DNA from: Amoebophrya sp. A120
Lineage: Eukaryota; Sar; Dinophyceae; Syndiniales; Amoebophryaceae
Reading direction: 5' to 3'
DNA length: 64,000 nt
NCBI GenBank assembly: GCA_905178155.1
Contig: CAJINV010000008.1
Span: 868,001-932,000, forward strand
The notes under the pieces were generated by a model. The model worked only from the letters and a program-made list of their open reading frames with translations, had not been told where the DNA came from and did not search any database. The position numbers and the translations under genes are program-made. Shown piece after piece: positions 12,601 to 25,300 of this stretch. The stretch's first letter is position 1. Every line of letters begins with the position of its first letter.

Positions 12601-13089
12601 CTCGTGCCAGCTGCTGGTGCGGAAGGATTTTCGACCACGCCGGAACCAAGCGTACCAGCGGCTGAAAGAGCAGGTGGGGCTGCACCTCCACTAGCGAAGA
12701 TGAAAACCGAACAGCACAAAAAGAACACGCAGCAGCAAGTGGAACCAGGACCCAAAGCCAAAACTTCGACGAGCGACACGGGCACGTCGGGGAAGAAGGC
12801 ACGGAATTATAAAAGCAAAGATGGTGCTGCTGCTGAAACGGAACAAAAACAAACACAGGGTTCTTCGGGAGCGAGCAAGCCGAAACAACGGATCCAAAAC
12901 GCTGCGAACAAGAAGAATGACGAGAAAGAACCCAAAAAGAAGAAACCTGCCACCTCCTCGACCACGACAACTACCGCCAAGACCGCGACAAAGTCGGAAA
13001 CTACGAAGAAGTCTTCAAAAAAGGACAAGGCTAAAAAGAAGAAGAATCAGAATAAAGATAAACGAGACAAAAAGAATGCAGAGCTGTAA
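3650..13089 (+). CDS. UGGT: UDP-glucose:glycoprotein glucosyltransferase (UGGT)
   Basis: ER-lumen folding sensor that re-glucosylates misfolded N-glycoproteins for the calnexin cycle. Exons: 3650-4973, 5286-7333, 7527-7796, 8245-9816, 10047-10970, 11256-11328, 11484-11666, 11976-12015, 12342-13089; they sum to 2394 codons in one frame. The N-terminal thioredoxin-like region is visible ([31 protein letters not shown]). The middle contains the family's [20 protein letters not shown] block. The GT24 catalytic domain runs from about residue 1956 ([15 protein letters not shown]), with the metal-binding [10 protein letters not shown] at about 2060 and [14 protein letters not shown] and EWLWCETWC downstream. 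The protein is about 2393 residues against roughly 1500 usual, owing to low-complexity insertions. The tail is Lys-rich and ends NAEL, a possible weak ER-retrieval signal. Only the intron at 7797-8244 is GT-AG; five others are introner elements and two have only microhomology at their borders. Confidence 0.95.
4974..5280. mobile_element. introner element, TATGGAAG family, in UGGT
   Basis: A 307-bp insertion with inverted ends: left TATGGAAGTGTCAGAATCGC, right reverse complement TATGGAAGCGTCAGAATCGA. It is flanked by the 5-bp duplication GTACA (4969-4973 and 5281-5285). Removing it with one GTACA joins KNTEY to KADAKAL in frame, matching the UGGT family. No border choice gives GT-AG; the options run from GT...TA to TA...AG. 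Confidence 0.9.
7329..7526 (+). other. non-GT-AG intron with CACTG border repeat in UGGT
   Basis: Coding sequence on both sides joins in frame ([15 protein letters not shown]) only if the join falls inside the repeated pentamer CACTG at 7329-7333 and 7522-7526. Candidate borders are CA...AG or GT...CT. No clear inverted repeat is visible, so it may be a decayed introner element or an unusual spliceosomal intron. Confidence 0.6.
9817..10041. mobile_element. introner element, TATGGAAG family, in UGGT
   Basis: A 225-bp insertion. Left end TATGGAAGTGCCATGTGGGC; right end reads TATGGAAGCGCCAGGTGAGA on the other strand. Flanks are TGGAG and CGGAG, an imperfect 5-bp duplication. Excision joins ...MYME to [18 protein letters not shown] in frame. 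Contains TTTGTCATGC at 9862-9871. Confidence 0.85.
10971..11250. mobile_element. introner element, TATCCTGAG family, in UGGT
   Basis: A 280-bp insertion with near-perfect inverted ends of about 28 bp (TATCCTGAGTAAAAACGTAC on both strands). It is flanked by TCCTC at 10966-10970 and 11251-11255. Excision joins YKILFL to DVFFPLNV, the conserved GT24 sequence. GT-AG borders are impossible. Confidence 0.93.
11329..11478. mobile_element. introner element, short AAAAGTATCG family, in UGGT
   Basis: A 150-bp insertion. Left end TATGCAATGCAAAAGCATCG; right end contains CGATACTTTTGCACAGAATA. Flanked by TGTGC (11324-11328 and 11479-11483). Excision joins VRADV to RELRDFD in frame. It lies just after the catalytic DADQ motif. 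Confidence 0.9.
11663..11975 (+). other. non-GT-AG intron with AGCG border repeat in UGGT
   Basis: FRES joins [14 protein letters not shown] in frame across the direct repeat AGCG (11663-11666 and 11972-11975). The ends share weak inverted similarity (ATATGC and GCTG..TG.A.AATC blocks), so this may be a degraded introner element. No GT-AG placement works. Confidence 0.55.
12016..12336. mobile_element. introner element, GGAAAAATC family, in UGGT
   Basis: A 321-bp insertion. Left end TATTGAGAGGAAAAATCTCC; right end on the other strand TATCAAAAGGAAAAATCCCC. Flanked by AGGGA (12011-12015 and 12337-12341). Excision restores [13 protein letters not shown], a conserved UGGT motif. Confidence 0.92.
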
Positions 13090-14401
13090 ATGATTATACT
13101 AGAACTAGAGACGATGACCACGAAGTGGAAGTTGAAGAAAGAGAAGTCTTGTAGTGCTACCGATGCCGGTACATGTCGTGATAGCAGCTAGGCGTGGAAT
13201 TCATTAACTACCCAAAGACCTACAAGTACAAGTACACATGATGAAGAAGTGCTGAATTATCAAGAAAATACAAGAATTACCTCCAGAGTATCGATTTTGC
13301 AAACAATTTGTATATGACGACAGCGAGAACGAACTCGCTCACCAGAGGCGGAGATAGGATTTAATTACTCTCAGAAACCTGCTCTGTAGCCTCAAAACTA
13401 TAACTAATGACTTTCCGCTTAAATAGTTCCCAAGCGGGAAGACGTGAACAAGAAGCATCTTCAGCGGCCGCGGCATTTCATGTCGTTCCAGAAACTTTCA
13501 GGTTCGGGTACTAGAAAGAGACATGTAACTTGATATCGGTTCCTCCCTGTGAAGAGTGTAGTTGCCAGCACTCGATGGAACGAAAAGCCAAAAGATGGGC
13601 ACCATCTTACGCTATCGGTCACGTTTGACTCCAGCTACGTACTCATAATCCAATGACTCAGCCACAGCCACCTCGGTCGTGAACGCAGCAATAATGGTTT
13701 AGAGGAAACATTCATTTTTATCGGTACAGACTCTCTCGTCCTGAAACCTGGATATCATCATTCTCGTGCAGCCACACAATCGCAACATCTTCGTCCACTT
13801 CCCTGCTTGCCCAACTTTCGTACGATGCTGTTTATTGGTATTGCGAATTCCGACGTCAATCTTTCGTGATGCTACTTTATTATTCTGTCAACTGCATCTG
13901 CAAGTGCAACGTCACCGCACCAGCCACCCACACACATCCAAAAAATCCACCCGTATGTGCTTTCTCAAAGTTGAACGAATTGTGATGTACCCATTTCTAT
14001 ATCTATTGGTCGTAGTAGGATAAATGGGGCATCTCCACCCTATGACAACTCCCTAATACACAAATTTTACCATATTTTTCGAGTTTTCGTCGTCCGTCAA
14101 CCTAGTTTATCGATTCGCTTTTGTGTTGAGCAGCACCATGCGGGGTGTCCGCAGGAGAAAGAAGGCGACCGGTACGGTGCGGGATTAAGTACCAAGTGAA
14201 CTAGCGAACAAAACTCCATATACGATGTTTTTTACGCGGAGCAGAAGCTGAAGTGGCCTTTTTGTACAGTACAGCCCAGTACAGCGCTCCTTATGTTAGC
14301 ACGCTAGAAGCAGACTACCCGTCACTTGCACGATTTTTACAAGCCGCCCTGGTCGAAGAAGCTGCACGAGTAGCAAGCCTACGAGGGCGAGTGCCTTGAG
14401 T
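13090..14401. other. intergenic spacer
   Basis: About 1.3 kb with no supported gene. Short open frames lack codon bias. No RNA gene was recognised. Confidence 0.5.
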
Positions 14402-17400
14402 ATGACGGCGGCGTCTGATTTTCCTTCCCTTCGTTCCATTTTCAGCTTTGGTCTCCTGGAAGACGAAGCAGCGAGCGCGAACATCATGAGCAAAGATGAC
14501 GAGGAAATCCATGCGGGGAGGAAGCGGGCCATGATGATTCAGGCTCTTCTCGGTAAGAAGCGGAATGTTGCGGCAAGCAGTGCCCGGGTGCAGCAGATGC
14601 TGCTTCCCCGGCGGTCGTCGGTGAGCACACCACCCGGTACTAGCGACACCCTGAGCATAGCCAGCTCGGAGCAACCAATCGAGGGCTCCGGGACCACCCC
14701 GCGTTTCACCGCGTCCAGCGTCGGGGAGCAGGCACAGCAGTACCAGATGAAACGAAACCTCTTGTTGCGCATGCCCTCTGGAACGCTCACAACTTTGCTG
14801 GAGCGACTCTCGAACAAGGAGTTGCAAAGCCTGCTCAGAAACGGAGTGGATAATGGCGCGTCATCAAGTGCTGCAATCGGTTCTGATCTGCAAGAAGACA
14901 GAATAAAAAGTGCTGCTTTATTTTCCAACCAGGCAAGCGGCAATGGAGAGACAAGCAATTATGCAAGGGGCGACGACGTCTTGGCGCCGAACAGGGGACG
15001 AGGACACCAGGACGAAAACGATTTAATGTTTCCCGATGGCCCCCTCGTCGGCCTGGAGCGCGAAACCTCTAGCACTTCCTCTAAAAGCAAAACTGTGGTT
15101 CGCGACTACACGCAGCTTCGCAAGCCGCGCAACAGCGGCATGAACGGAAACCTGGGGGACGAGTCGGTGGGCATTCTGAATCTCCTCGCGAACCGGGACC
15201 TGGAGTACAATTCGCAAGACTTTCACAAAAAGGTCCAGGAAACGCGACAGCGAATTTCGTTCGCGCAGGAGCAGTGGGTATTGGACCATCATCAAAGGCA
15301 AGATGGAACGGCCAATGGTGGCGGCGAACAACAGAAGTTGGCATCTACATCTGCAGGCAAGGGCGCGTCCTCGAGAAGTGGAGCTAACAGCCAGGTGCTG
15401 ATGCTGCTGAATAAGGGGCGCGGCAAACCCGCCGCATACTCGGAGGGCGAGGGGAATCCAGAGGAAACGCTGCCCTCTACCGACAACACCGGCGCGGGGA
15501 GCAGGACAAAGACCAGCGCACCAACTAGAAACGTCAATGCTCCTTCTGCAGCACCAAATAACCAGCAGCGGCATCAGGCAGCTGAATTGATGACGTCCGT
15601 AGACCTGCTGACCTTGCCGTGGAACACGACACCTCTAATTCACGAGATGCGGCAACGGCAAACAGAGGAGGAGCGTGCGAAGATTTTGAAGGAGTTCTCG
15701 TCCGGGGCGCTGCGAGACATGGGGAATTATGGATACCCCAAAAACGCGCCGCACCGACTGAACCCTGCCTACTGGCTCCCGGTGCTGGCGAAGTTTGGCA
15801 CCAACGCGGTCGGGCTTGCCGGGCTCACCCTGGGGTTCGGGATGTCGCAGATGGGGCGCGGACTGGTCGGCACGCGGATACACGAGAACCCCGCGATGGA
15901 AGCGGGATTGCTCACGTTCCTGCGCCTGAACGGCCTCACCTGCACGGTCACCTTCCCCAAGAACCAGAGCTACGCGAATCTGACCGACTGTCCCTTCATG
16001 ATCGCCAACCACCAGAGCTACCTGGACGGCATCGTGGTGGCGACGGAACTGAACTACCCCAAAATCATGAGCATGAACGCCGTCAAGAACGCACCCATGA
16101 TTGGCGAGTTCATGAAAGACATGGAGGTCATCTGGGTCGACCGTGCAGACCCCAACAGCAGGAAGTATAGAAATTGCTCTTGCATGATCCTGCAGCTTCT
16201 CCATAGTTTTATTACCTCGGGTTGATTTTATATTTATTGGTTGTGGTTCGCATTTCCTGCTGAGAAGTAAGTATTTTCGTGCTGGTTGTGCACAACTGCT
16301 AACAATATTATTTCCTCTTTTATGCCGCAAGGACTGCATATACAACAGCCGCACTGCAAGTGAAGAAAAATCTTCAAAGGCAGCGCCACTATTCTCGGAT
16401 CATAAAAAAAACTCAGGAACGCGCTGAAGGCTATCAAGCGGCATGGGAAGACTTGGAAGCGCGGGGACCGTCCGTTGTTTGTGTTTCCCGAGGGCTACAC
16501 AACATCCGGGCGCACGATTTTGCCCTTCAAGCCGGGGGTGTTCACGGCGGGCATGCCCATCCGCCCCTGTGTCATTCTCTACACCGGCGAGGCCGATTTG
16601 GGCCAGCCCGAGTGGATTCGATCCAAGGCGACTGATGGGCACATCGTGTTGCGTGAGTACGCCGACTCCGAATGGTTTGACCAGCTGATGCGGGGCATGG
16701 TCCACAGCGTCATCGTGAAGGTATCATGCGTTTTTTTGTGCTCAAGCTTGATGTCCGCAGCTTAACTACAAGATGCTTGCTCGATTTTGTTTGACAGCTC
16801 CTCTGTAGATTCTGATTAATCGCACAGCAACGAGGAAAAAAACTAAGTACGCGACTGTTTAACACTGAAGTACCTTGAAGCAACGCACTATCCTATGTTT
16901 TCTTAACGCATAAACATAAAGTGAAACTCCACGCAAATATTGATTGATTGGGACCACGACAAACAGGTTTGCCGCGTCTACTATCCGAACGATCAGGAGA
17001 AGAATGACCCGGCTCTGTATGCGGAGAACATGCACAAGTATATGAAGTACGAGTATGACCGGCTGAAGCTGCTGCACGACCAGCGTACGCGAAAGATCGA
17101 CCTGAAGAAGATCAACGCGACCGGGCCGGGGTATTCCCCGGACAATCTGCTTTTGGGAATGGAGTCCAAGAACGACGCGATCCCGCCCGGGGGCGACCTC
17201 GACCGGTGGCCGGTCCGGCTCAGCGCGGAGACCGGGAAGGGCGAAGTGGTGGTAGGCAAGTCCTGGCGGGGCCACATGCCCTACTCGGCGACGCAGCTGG
17301 ACAACATGCGGAACTGGTATCTGGCAAAAAACAAGGAGATGATCCTCCGCGGCCAGGCGCTGCGGCAGGCCGAGCTTCAGGAGCAGCGCGACGCGATGAG

Positions 17401-18397
17401 AAGGGGCAGCGGGGCGAGCACCACCGCACAACTCGAGCAGTCCGTCCAACTGGACGAGCGTGCCAAAACGCAGCGAGTCCACACAATGGAGAATCAGCTA
17501 GAAGTAGAAGTGCAACAGCAAGATGAACGTAGAAACACCAGCACGACGAGCAAACAACGTCGAGACAGTCAGGCCGAAAGTGCGCAACCACTCTCAGGCC
17601 GATACGGTGCAGCTCCTAACCAGAATAGCAGAACGACGCCGAGACTGGCGAGCGCGGCGACCGGTAATATGGCTTACGATGATGTAGTAGATGACGAGAA
17701 CGAAAGAAGAGCTGGGTTCGACTTCGATTTCGACCCTGTGTCGAGGAGATCTTCAGAAGCGGCAGCACAATCAATGCAGCGTCAGGTGGAGCACGGTCGC
17801 GAACACCGGCTGACTCTGGCACAGTTTTTAGAGCAAGCGGATGAAGACACAAACACTATCCTCGAGTCCTTGTCCGACGAGCAAGATGAGGATGAGCGCG
17901 CAATAGAGAAGCATTTACTGGCGATCGGCCAGGAGGTACTCAACAAGAAAAGCCGAGCCAGAGCAGAGGGCGAGCAGGCACCGCCACCCGCAGAGATGAA
18001 TCAGGAGTATGATGCTGAACAGACCCAGCACGACCCTCACGAGCGAGGGGATGAAGATAGTCTATTTATTCCACGCATAGACGGAGGTGGAGCTGGAGGT
18101 CGGCAAGTGAGCACTACAAGTGCTGCGCGAGATAATATTATAGGAGACGAGAACAGTGGGCAGGAGAACAAAGAGGGGCTTGACGTGAAGAGCAATGGCG
18201 GGACCACGAGGTGTAGCACGTCATTGCTGGTGGATGAAAATGGAAAGATGCTAGCACCACCGCCGAAACTACTGCCCAACGAGCCGGAGTCTTCCTTTCC
18301 GAACGTCTCTAGTACAGCCTCCTCGATGGATCTCCAGGCCTCAGCTTTACGAACTCCAACCTCCATGGAGGACCATGATGAAGAGTTTCTCGTGTGA
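14402..18397 (+). CDS. lysophospholipid / 1-acylglycerol-3-phosphate acyltransferase (LPLAT family)
   Basis: Transfers an acyl chain from acyl-CoA to a lysophospholipid at a membrane. Exons 14402-16164, 16417-16720 and 16967-18397 (1165 residues). Both introns are conventional (GTATAG...CTCAG and GTATCA...AACAG) and keep phase. The acyltransferase block begins after a hydrophobic segment near residues 470-500. It carries the catalytic NHQSYLD (His about 537, Asp about 542) and the acceptor-binding FPEGYTTSGR at about 611, then RPCVILYTGE. DPALYAENMHKYM follows in exon 3, as in plant and protist LPCAT/AGPAT proteins. The first 400 residues and the last 400 are Ser/Gln/Glu-rich low complexity with no known domain. 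The substrate cannot be told from sequence alone. Confidence 0.87.
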
Positions 18398-19389
18398 AGC
18401 TGTTGTGGAACTTCAACATCATCGGTTGAATGTATACTGCAGTGCGATCCTCATGTGCTTGTATGTACGATTTTCTTTTGTACTAGTAGACAGAATATTT
18501 TTAAATTTAACCTACCGCTAGTTTCAAAGGATCTTTTTCCTTCTCGAACAGCATTCTTTGCGACAAATAGCAAAAGAAACAGCTGAAAATTTTTTTTTCT
18601 CACCTTGTTGCAGTTTGCGTGTTCGAGACGAGATGTGTTGAACCAGTAGGATCAATATTTTGAAGACAGCACACTGCCAGAAAGCGAAAGAGCCGTTTGT
18701 TTCTCAGTCGTTCACCTCCTCTGGCACAGCTACGGTCTGGCCTGACGTCGGTTTCATAGCAACTCGGTCTCGTTCCTGCTTAAGAACCCCTTCGAGGAAG
18801 GAGAAGGAGAACAAAAGCAAATTAGTTATTCGTACCGTGATGCACATTCATTTGCATTGGTCGAAACAGTAATTGGCACTTACTCGGTCCTAAGTTGTAC
18901 TTCGAAGCTTTGATCGGTGTCCGTGCACAGAAATAACAATGAGTGCCTCCTCGTGTCTGGCGGTCATCGATTCCGAACTTTTATATGTGAGAACGATATA
19001 ATCGGTATTTCCAGAGTTTTTTCTCATCCAAAACCAAAACCGCAGTGCGATGAAAAAACGGTACTACCCAAAGCTGCTCGATTCTATGCCCACTTCTGTT
19101 GAAGTGAATCGCACTTTCTACAAAAAGACACACATTCGATTTCGAAATAAGTGCATTACTACTACAGCTACTTTTATAAACCCGATTTACCTAGCAGTGC
19201 TCATGGCCTTACTTTAACGTACCATATCTCGTACAACTTCCTTATTTCAAACTTTTCGGTTGTTGTGAATAACAACACCGGCACACACATTATCTGATTT
19301 TGCAGTGGACATCTGGATTTTCATTGTAATCAAAACACCACTACCTACAGCTTTTTACTCTGTTTTTTTTCTATTTTTCGTCCCCGAGA
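18398..19389. other. intergenic spacer
   Basis: About 1 kb without a supported gene. A T-rich tract immediately precedes the next start codon. Short plus-strand ORFs at 18660-18872 and 18917-19102 show no recognisable product. Confidence 0.5.
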
Positions 19390-22300
19390 ATGAGCAGCAC
19401 GAACGCCACGAGTCCAAGTTCCGGGCGCCCATCCGTGCGCAGCTCCGCCATTTCGCGCATGGGGGGTGATGACGAGAATGCCGGCGGTCGCAATCTCGTC
19501 CGGCCGAGCCGCGTCCCTCCGACGGACCCTCGAGACAGCCGCAAAGACCCGGCGCGGCCGAGAATGAAGCGGAGCCGCAGTGGCCGCGACTTGTCGCGCA
19601 GCAAAGTGACGCCGAACGAAAACTTGCAGCTGGCGGTCAACGACGACACAAAGTACGACGTTTTTTACCAGGACCTGGAAAACTTAGCAGCTGAACCCGT
19701 CGTGGGGAAGTCCCTGCGGAACGAGAGCGACAAGGAGCTGGCCACCCGCACGGCCAACGGGGTGGTCGTTCTGGAGCGCACGCAATCCGGAAGGATGCGC
19801 CTGGACGGCGGCAAGACCGCAACCCAAGGATCCGCAGTCTTATTCTTGGACGATCGGATGAACAATAGCGCTAACAGCGCGGTAGGGGTAGCGAGTACGG
19901 ACGACGTGATTTTGAGGAAAAAGATGATGGATGCGCCAGATTTTGACGACAACATGATGGCCCCCTTGACCTCGAACTCTGGCGGCACCGGGGACACGCT
20001 GACCACGCGCAACAGGACGGCGGAGGGGTCTTCGACGCAAGCCGGCAAGGCGAAGTTGGTTGGCATGGGCGTCGCGCTTGCGGTGCTGATCGCCGGTGCG
20101 GTGGCAGGGGTTTTTGTGTACAAGGAGTTCTTCGACGACGACAGCGATAGCGGCGGTCTCGCCGCATGTCAGCCCGGGTACGGGAGGACCGCGGCGGGCG
20201 GGGCGTGCGTTGCGATCGGCGACGCGGCCTCCACCAGCAGCGCCGACACGGTGGAGGTGGAGTTGGTCGCGCAGCGCGTGGACATGCCGGTTAGCTTTTC
20301 CTATCCCGGGACGCCGCAGCAGGCGGCGGACGCAGTGGTCAGTGATCCAGACCTGCAGGCGGGTTTTTTGCAAGGCTTCTGCGTCACACTGGGGTCGGCC
20401 TTCGAGGGTGACAACTGCCAACAGTGGGTCTCCATTGCCAGCGCCACTCCAGCGACAGCAGCACGGAAAAACAGGAATCTGCAAGGACGACTGTGGTCAT
20501 CTTCATCAGTCATCTCCAAACCAGCGAAGATCATGGGCGATGGTCTGCAAAAAAACGAAGACCACGCAGCGCTGCCTTCGGCGGAAAGAATGCGGCAGCT
20601 GCAGGGCGAAGTTGACGTCGAGCTGGACATTGAGTTCGAGGTCGACGTGGCAGATAACGAGACCGCGAACGCGCTGGCAGACGTGGTCCAGTACATTGAC
20701 AAGGACACGCTGAAAGACAACATGAACAAGGAAATTCCGAAGGCGATCGAAAATAGCAGCACAAAGACGCAGGAGCAGAAGAACCAGTTGAAAGCACAGA
20801 TCAAGATGAAGGAGATCAAGCAAATGAAGGCCGACAAAGGAAAACGGCGGAAAAAGAAGAAAAATTTGCCGAAGACGATGGTCATCACGGACGACGAAGG
20901 GGAGGGCGCGAATGGACAGCAAGACGGTGCCGCTGGTAGTTCCTCGAGCGGTGCGGGTGGAGGCTCCTCGTCCTCCTCCAACAACGGCGGCGGGAAGGTG
21001 AAGCTGCGGTCCGTCGTGCCGAGCAACGAGTTTGACTTGGCGGCCCAGATCATGTCGAATTCCTGCGAGCGCGACGTCACCAAGGAGCTGGCGGAAACGG
21101 AGGCGGAGGCGCCAAGCCTAGCCGATGCGGACGTGGCGGCGGGAGCCCCGCACGGTCCGATGGATCTGGGAAACTGGGCCCAAATCCTGCAGAGCTTCCA
21201 GGAGGTGTTTGGCGAGCAAGCGGAGCTGCGCCAAATGCTGGTGCACGTGAAGCCGCAGCGGTGGCTATCAAATGCAAAAATGTCTGGGTCTGGAAGACTC
21301 CAAGATTTGTCATGCCTGTCTGGGATGACCAAAAAGTTTGTGATGCGTGTCCAAGAAGAGACCCTTTTGCCTGTCATGCAAAAACGCAGTTTGTCATGCG
21401 AAAAACGCGACACAAAGAAGCGCAGATATTTCTCATGCTTGGCTGTGCATTGCAGCGCATTCCCTATTCCCAGCGCAGCATCACAAGTTTCCAGACCCAG
21501 ACATTTTTGCATTTGATAGTGGCGGTGTTTGAACAACGATGTGACGGTATTGCAGTGAAAAGTGCCCCCCACCCCTGAAATTGCAAAAACTTGTGATGCG
21601 AAATTTTCAAATGAAAACTTTTTGTCACGCATGAAAGTGGTATGAATCTTTCTGATGCAGATTCTAGGCGTGTATCGCATCGCTTGCATGACAAGCGCCG
21701 CTCTTGCTGGGGTCTTTTGCAATACAAATTTTTGCTATTCACGACTGTGGAAACCTGTGATGCTGATAGATGCAAGAGGGCGAGCGTTTCATTTGGAAAG
21801 GTTTGCAATGCAAATGCTCCCAAGCTCGGGGGTGGGGGCATTTTTCATTGTAATAACCGGACCTGGTCGGGGAGCAGGAGCGGCTGGAGTTCGAGCAGAA
21901 GGAGAACGATCGCCAAGTGAAGCTGCAAGAGAAGGAGCTCGAGGAAAAGATCGCTGCCCGCGCGAAGGCGAAGGCGAAGCAGCGCGAGGACGACGCGAAG
22001 GCCAAGGGGGAGGCTGCGGAGCAGCGGCGGAAGCAGGCAAAGGCGGATCGCGAGGCCGCCGAGGAGAAGCTAAAGAATGCCAAAAACGACGAGGAGCGCC
22101 AGCGCTTTGAGCGTGAGAAAAAGGACGCAAAGGAAAAGGAAGAGAAGGAAGAGCGGGAGAAAAATGAGCAGGAGGCCCGCAAGAAAAAGGAAAAGCTTGA
22201 GCAAGAAGAGTTGGCGCAGGAGATGGAGGCCAAGAAGAAGGAAATGGACGAACGCAAGGCACGACAGAGGCAGGAGGAAGCGAGGCGGAAGGCGGAAAAA

Positions 22301-25300
22301 ACCAAGGACGCCGAGGAGAAAAAGAAAGCGGAGGCAGAAGCCCTTGCGGCTGAGGCGGAATTGAAGGAGAAGGAATTGAAGCGGAAAGAGGTATAGAGAG
22401 ACGTAGAAATGTTTCTTTGTTGTATGTGAATAGAGAATATAATCTGCATCTGGTTGCAAACGATGACCCAATAATTTTGAGCAAGTTGAAGTTGTTTCGG
22501 CAAAAATAAAAATCTAATCACCTGATTCAAGAGCACACTGTAGCTTGTCATAGTAGTAATGTGGGATCTACTTCTACTTTCTGTTGACTTACTATGTATA
22601 CTTATACAACAAAGCTCGCGCTCTAGTGCGGGAGATTAGCAACGTCAACAGATGGTCGCGGTCTTTCTGGTGTTGTCGGAAATTGCGACTCTTCTTTCTA
22701 AACAGGCTCAAGCAGAAAGAGAAAAGCTGCGGGCAGAACGCGAAAAGGAAGATGCTAAGGTGCGCGAGATTCAGGCAGCAAAGCGGAAAGCTGCCGCGAA
22801 GAAGCAGCGCGAAGAGGCGCAGGAGCGCGCCCGCGTGGCGAAGGAAAAGGCGGACGTGGAGGCCGAGGCGCAAGCGAAGGCCGAAGCAGCTGCAGCGGCG
22901 GAGCAGGAGGAGATCGAGCGGTTGCAAGAGGAAGAAGAACAGAAGAGACGGGAAAAGGCCGAGGCGGAGCGTTTAGAGAAACAACGCGAGGCCCAGGAAC
23001 TGCGTGAGAAGCAGGAAGCCGAGAAACAGCGTTGGCGCAAGGTCCAGGAAGAAAAGAAAGCGCAGGAGGCCGAGGAGGCCGCCAAGAAAGCCGAAAAGGA
23101 GAAAAAAGCGGCCGAGGAGGAGGAAAAACAGCTGGCGGAGCAGGCCGCACGGGAGCAAAGCGCGCAAAAAAAAGCCGAGCTCGAACAGCGCCGCAAGGAG
23201 GCCGAGGAGCGAAAGGCCGCTGCCGAGCAGCGACGCAAAGAACAGCAGGAGCGCCGCGCCGCTGCCGAGGCGGAAAAGCAGAAGGCAGCGCAGGAGCAAA
23301 AGGCGGCCGAGGACCGGCAGAAGGCGGAGCAGGCGCTGCGGCAGGAAGCAAAGCGGGCTCGTGAACAAAAGCAGAAAGAGGTGCAAGAGGCCTCGCAAAA
23401 GAAAAACAAGAAGCAGCAGCAGGCGAAGGATATGTCGAAGGAGCGTCAGCGGCAAAAGAACCAGCGGGGCGGCAAACGGTTCTTGCGGGCGGGAGCGGCA
23501 TCTTCCTCCGAGGCGTTTGATACGTATTCCCGCTCGTTGGCGCACAGTGACGAGCACCCGGAGGAGAAGTGGAGTGCGGAGCAGGCCGCTTATGACTCAG
23601 ACGAGGCCGAGGAGAACGAGAAGAAAGAAAAAGAAGAAGAGCGTGCCCGGCACGTACACCAGCACAAAACACGCAAGGACTACCGGCGCCCCATCACCAT
23701 TCCCGCGACCATCCAATACAAGGGAAAGCGGTGGAGCCAGGTCGGGTTGTCCTTCCTCCCGGACAATCGCGAGACGGGGAAGTTCAGCCGCAAGAGCCTG
23801 AAAAAGCGGTCTTGGGCACTGAATTTCGGGAAGTTCCGCCGCAGACAGAGGTTCTACGGGTTCAAGCGATTAAAATTGGTGACTAGCAACGGGGACAAAT
23901 CCCGCATGCGGGAGAAGCTGATGACGGATCTTTACGCCCTCGCCGGCTTAGCCGTGGCGCACACACAGTATTACGTCGTGTATCTGGACTCCACCGCAAC
24001 CGTCCCGAGTACCAACAAAGCGGACTACAAATTTCTCGGAATCTACCTCGCGATGGAGGACGCCAAAGACACGGTGCGGCAAACCGAGTTTTTCCGGTCG
24101 ACCGCCAACGGGGTCGGAAACGCGCTGAAGACCGACTTGAGCGTCGAGTGGGAGGCCATGGAGTCGGATGTGCGCAAAGGCTGGGCGGCTAGCAGCTCGA
24201 ACCGTCGGATGCTGCTTCCGGCTGGTACTTCTTCGGGACATGAAAAAGTTGCAGCTCCTGGAGATGAACTACATCACCAACATCTCGAAGAACGCCAGCT
24301 GCAGGAAACGGATCCGACCGACGCCTCCATTTCTTTGCCGCCGGTGGACGAAGAGGAAAACGAAATTGCTTTGCCTGTGATGCCGACCAGCATGTACCAC
24401 AGCACCGGCGACCTGTACAAGCCGACGCCCACAAGTGCGCGACTGGGGCTGCCCGAGCGGGTCACCCGGACCAAAGAAAAGACGGATCTCGAAAAGGAGG
24501 AGGAGGCGGAAAATCTTGACACGGAGGAGCTGAAACAGATGGCTCAGCGTTTGAAAGACCGGAAGGAGAAAGCCGCGAAGGGGCTGAGCGTGTCCCAGGG
24601 TGGCAAGCAATCCGGACCGGAAGCGGCGATCAAATTCAAGACGGAGGACGGAAGTGGCGGACCGGCGGGAGGCACCACTTCGGGGTCAACATCTGGCTCC
24701 AATGTGTTGGACAAGAAAACCGAACCGCTCAAAAAAATGCACATGCTGCCCAAGCGGGCCGTGAACGGCACGGAGAGCCTGAAGCCCTATGCGGACTACC
24801 GGGCAATGCTGCACGCGCTGCACAACGTGCCCCGCCGCAGCCGCATCACCAAGACCGTCAAGGAGGACAGCGCGCTGGCGGCACTGGCCAGCGGCGCGAC
24901 CGTCGTGGCCCGGCGGCGCATGTTGCAACAGCAGGTCCGACGAGAAGATGATAACCCAGATGTTGAACTTCTGCGGCAACTGCAAACTGAAGACACGACG
25001 GCACAACAGCAGTTGAAGCAGAAAGAGAGGGAGAAGCGCAAGCGGCCGTGGCGCATGTGGAAGCGGTTTGACTCGCACCGGGATCCCCAGGCGCAAAAGT
25101 GGCGACAGCAACTGGGCAAAACCTTCGACTACTTCTCCTGGGTCAAGTACATGGCGGTCAGCGCCGCCTTCGCGAACGACAAGATCTACGGCAGCGAGCA
25201 GAGCGGCGGCGGAGACTACCTGCTGTACAACGCCCCCGCGGGGCAGGCGAACTTCAACCACGCGGGCCCGGTCTGCATGATCGAGAGCTGCCTCCCGAGC

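Noticed and set aside
20301-21722. 473-codon minus-strand ORF
   Set aside because: Antisense shadow of the coiled-coil gene; high Ser/Phe/Cys content is what the complement of Glu/Lys-rich coding gives.
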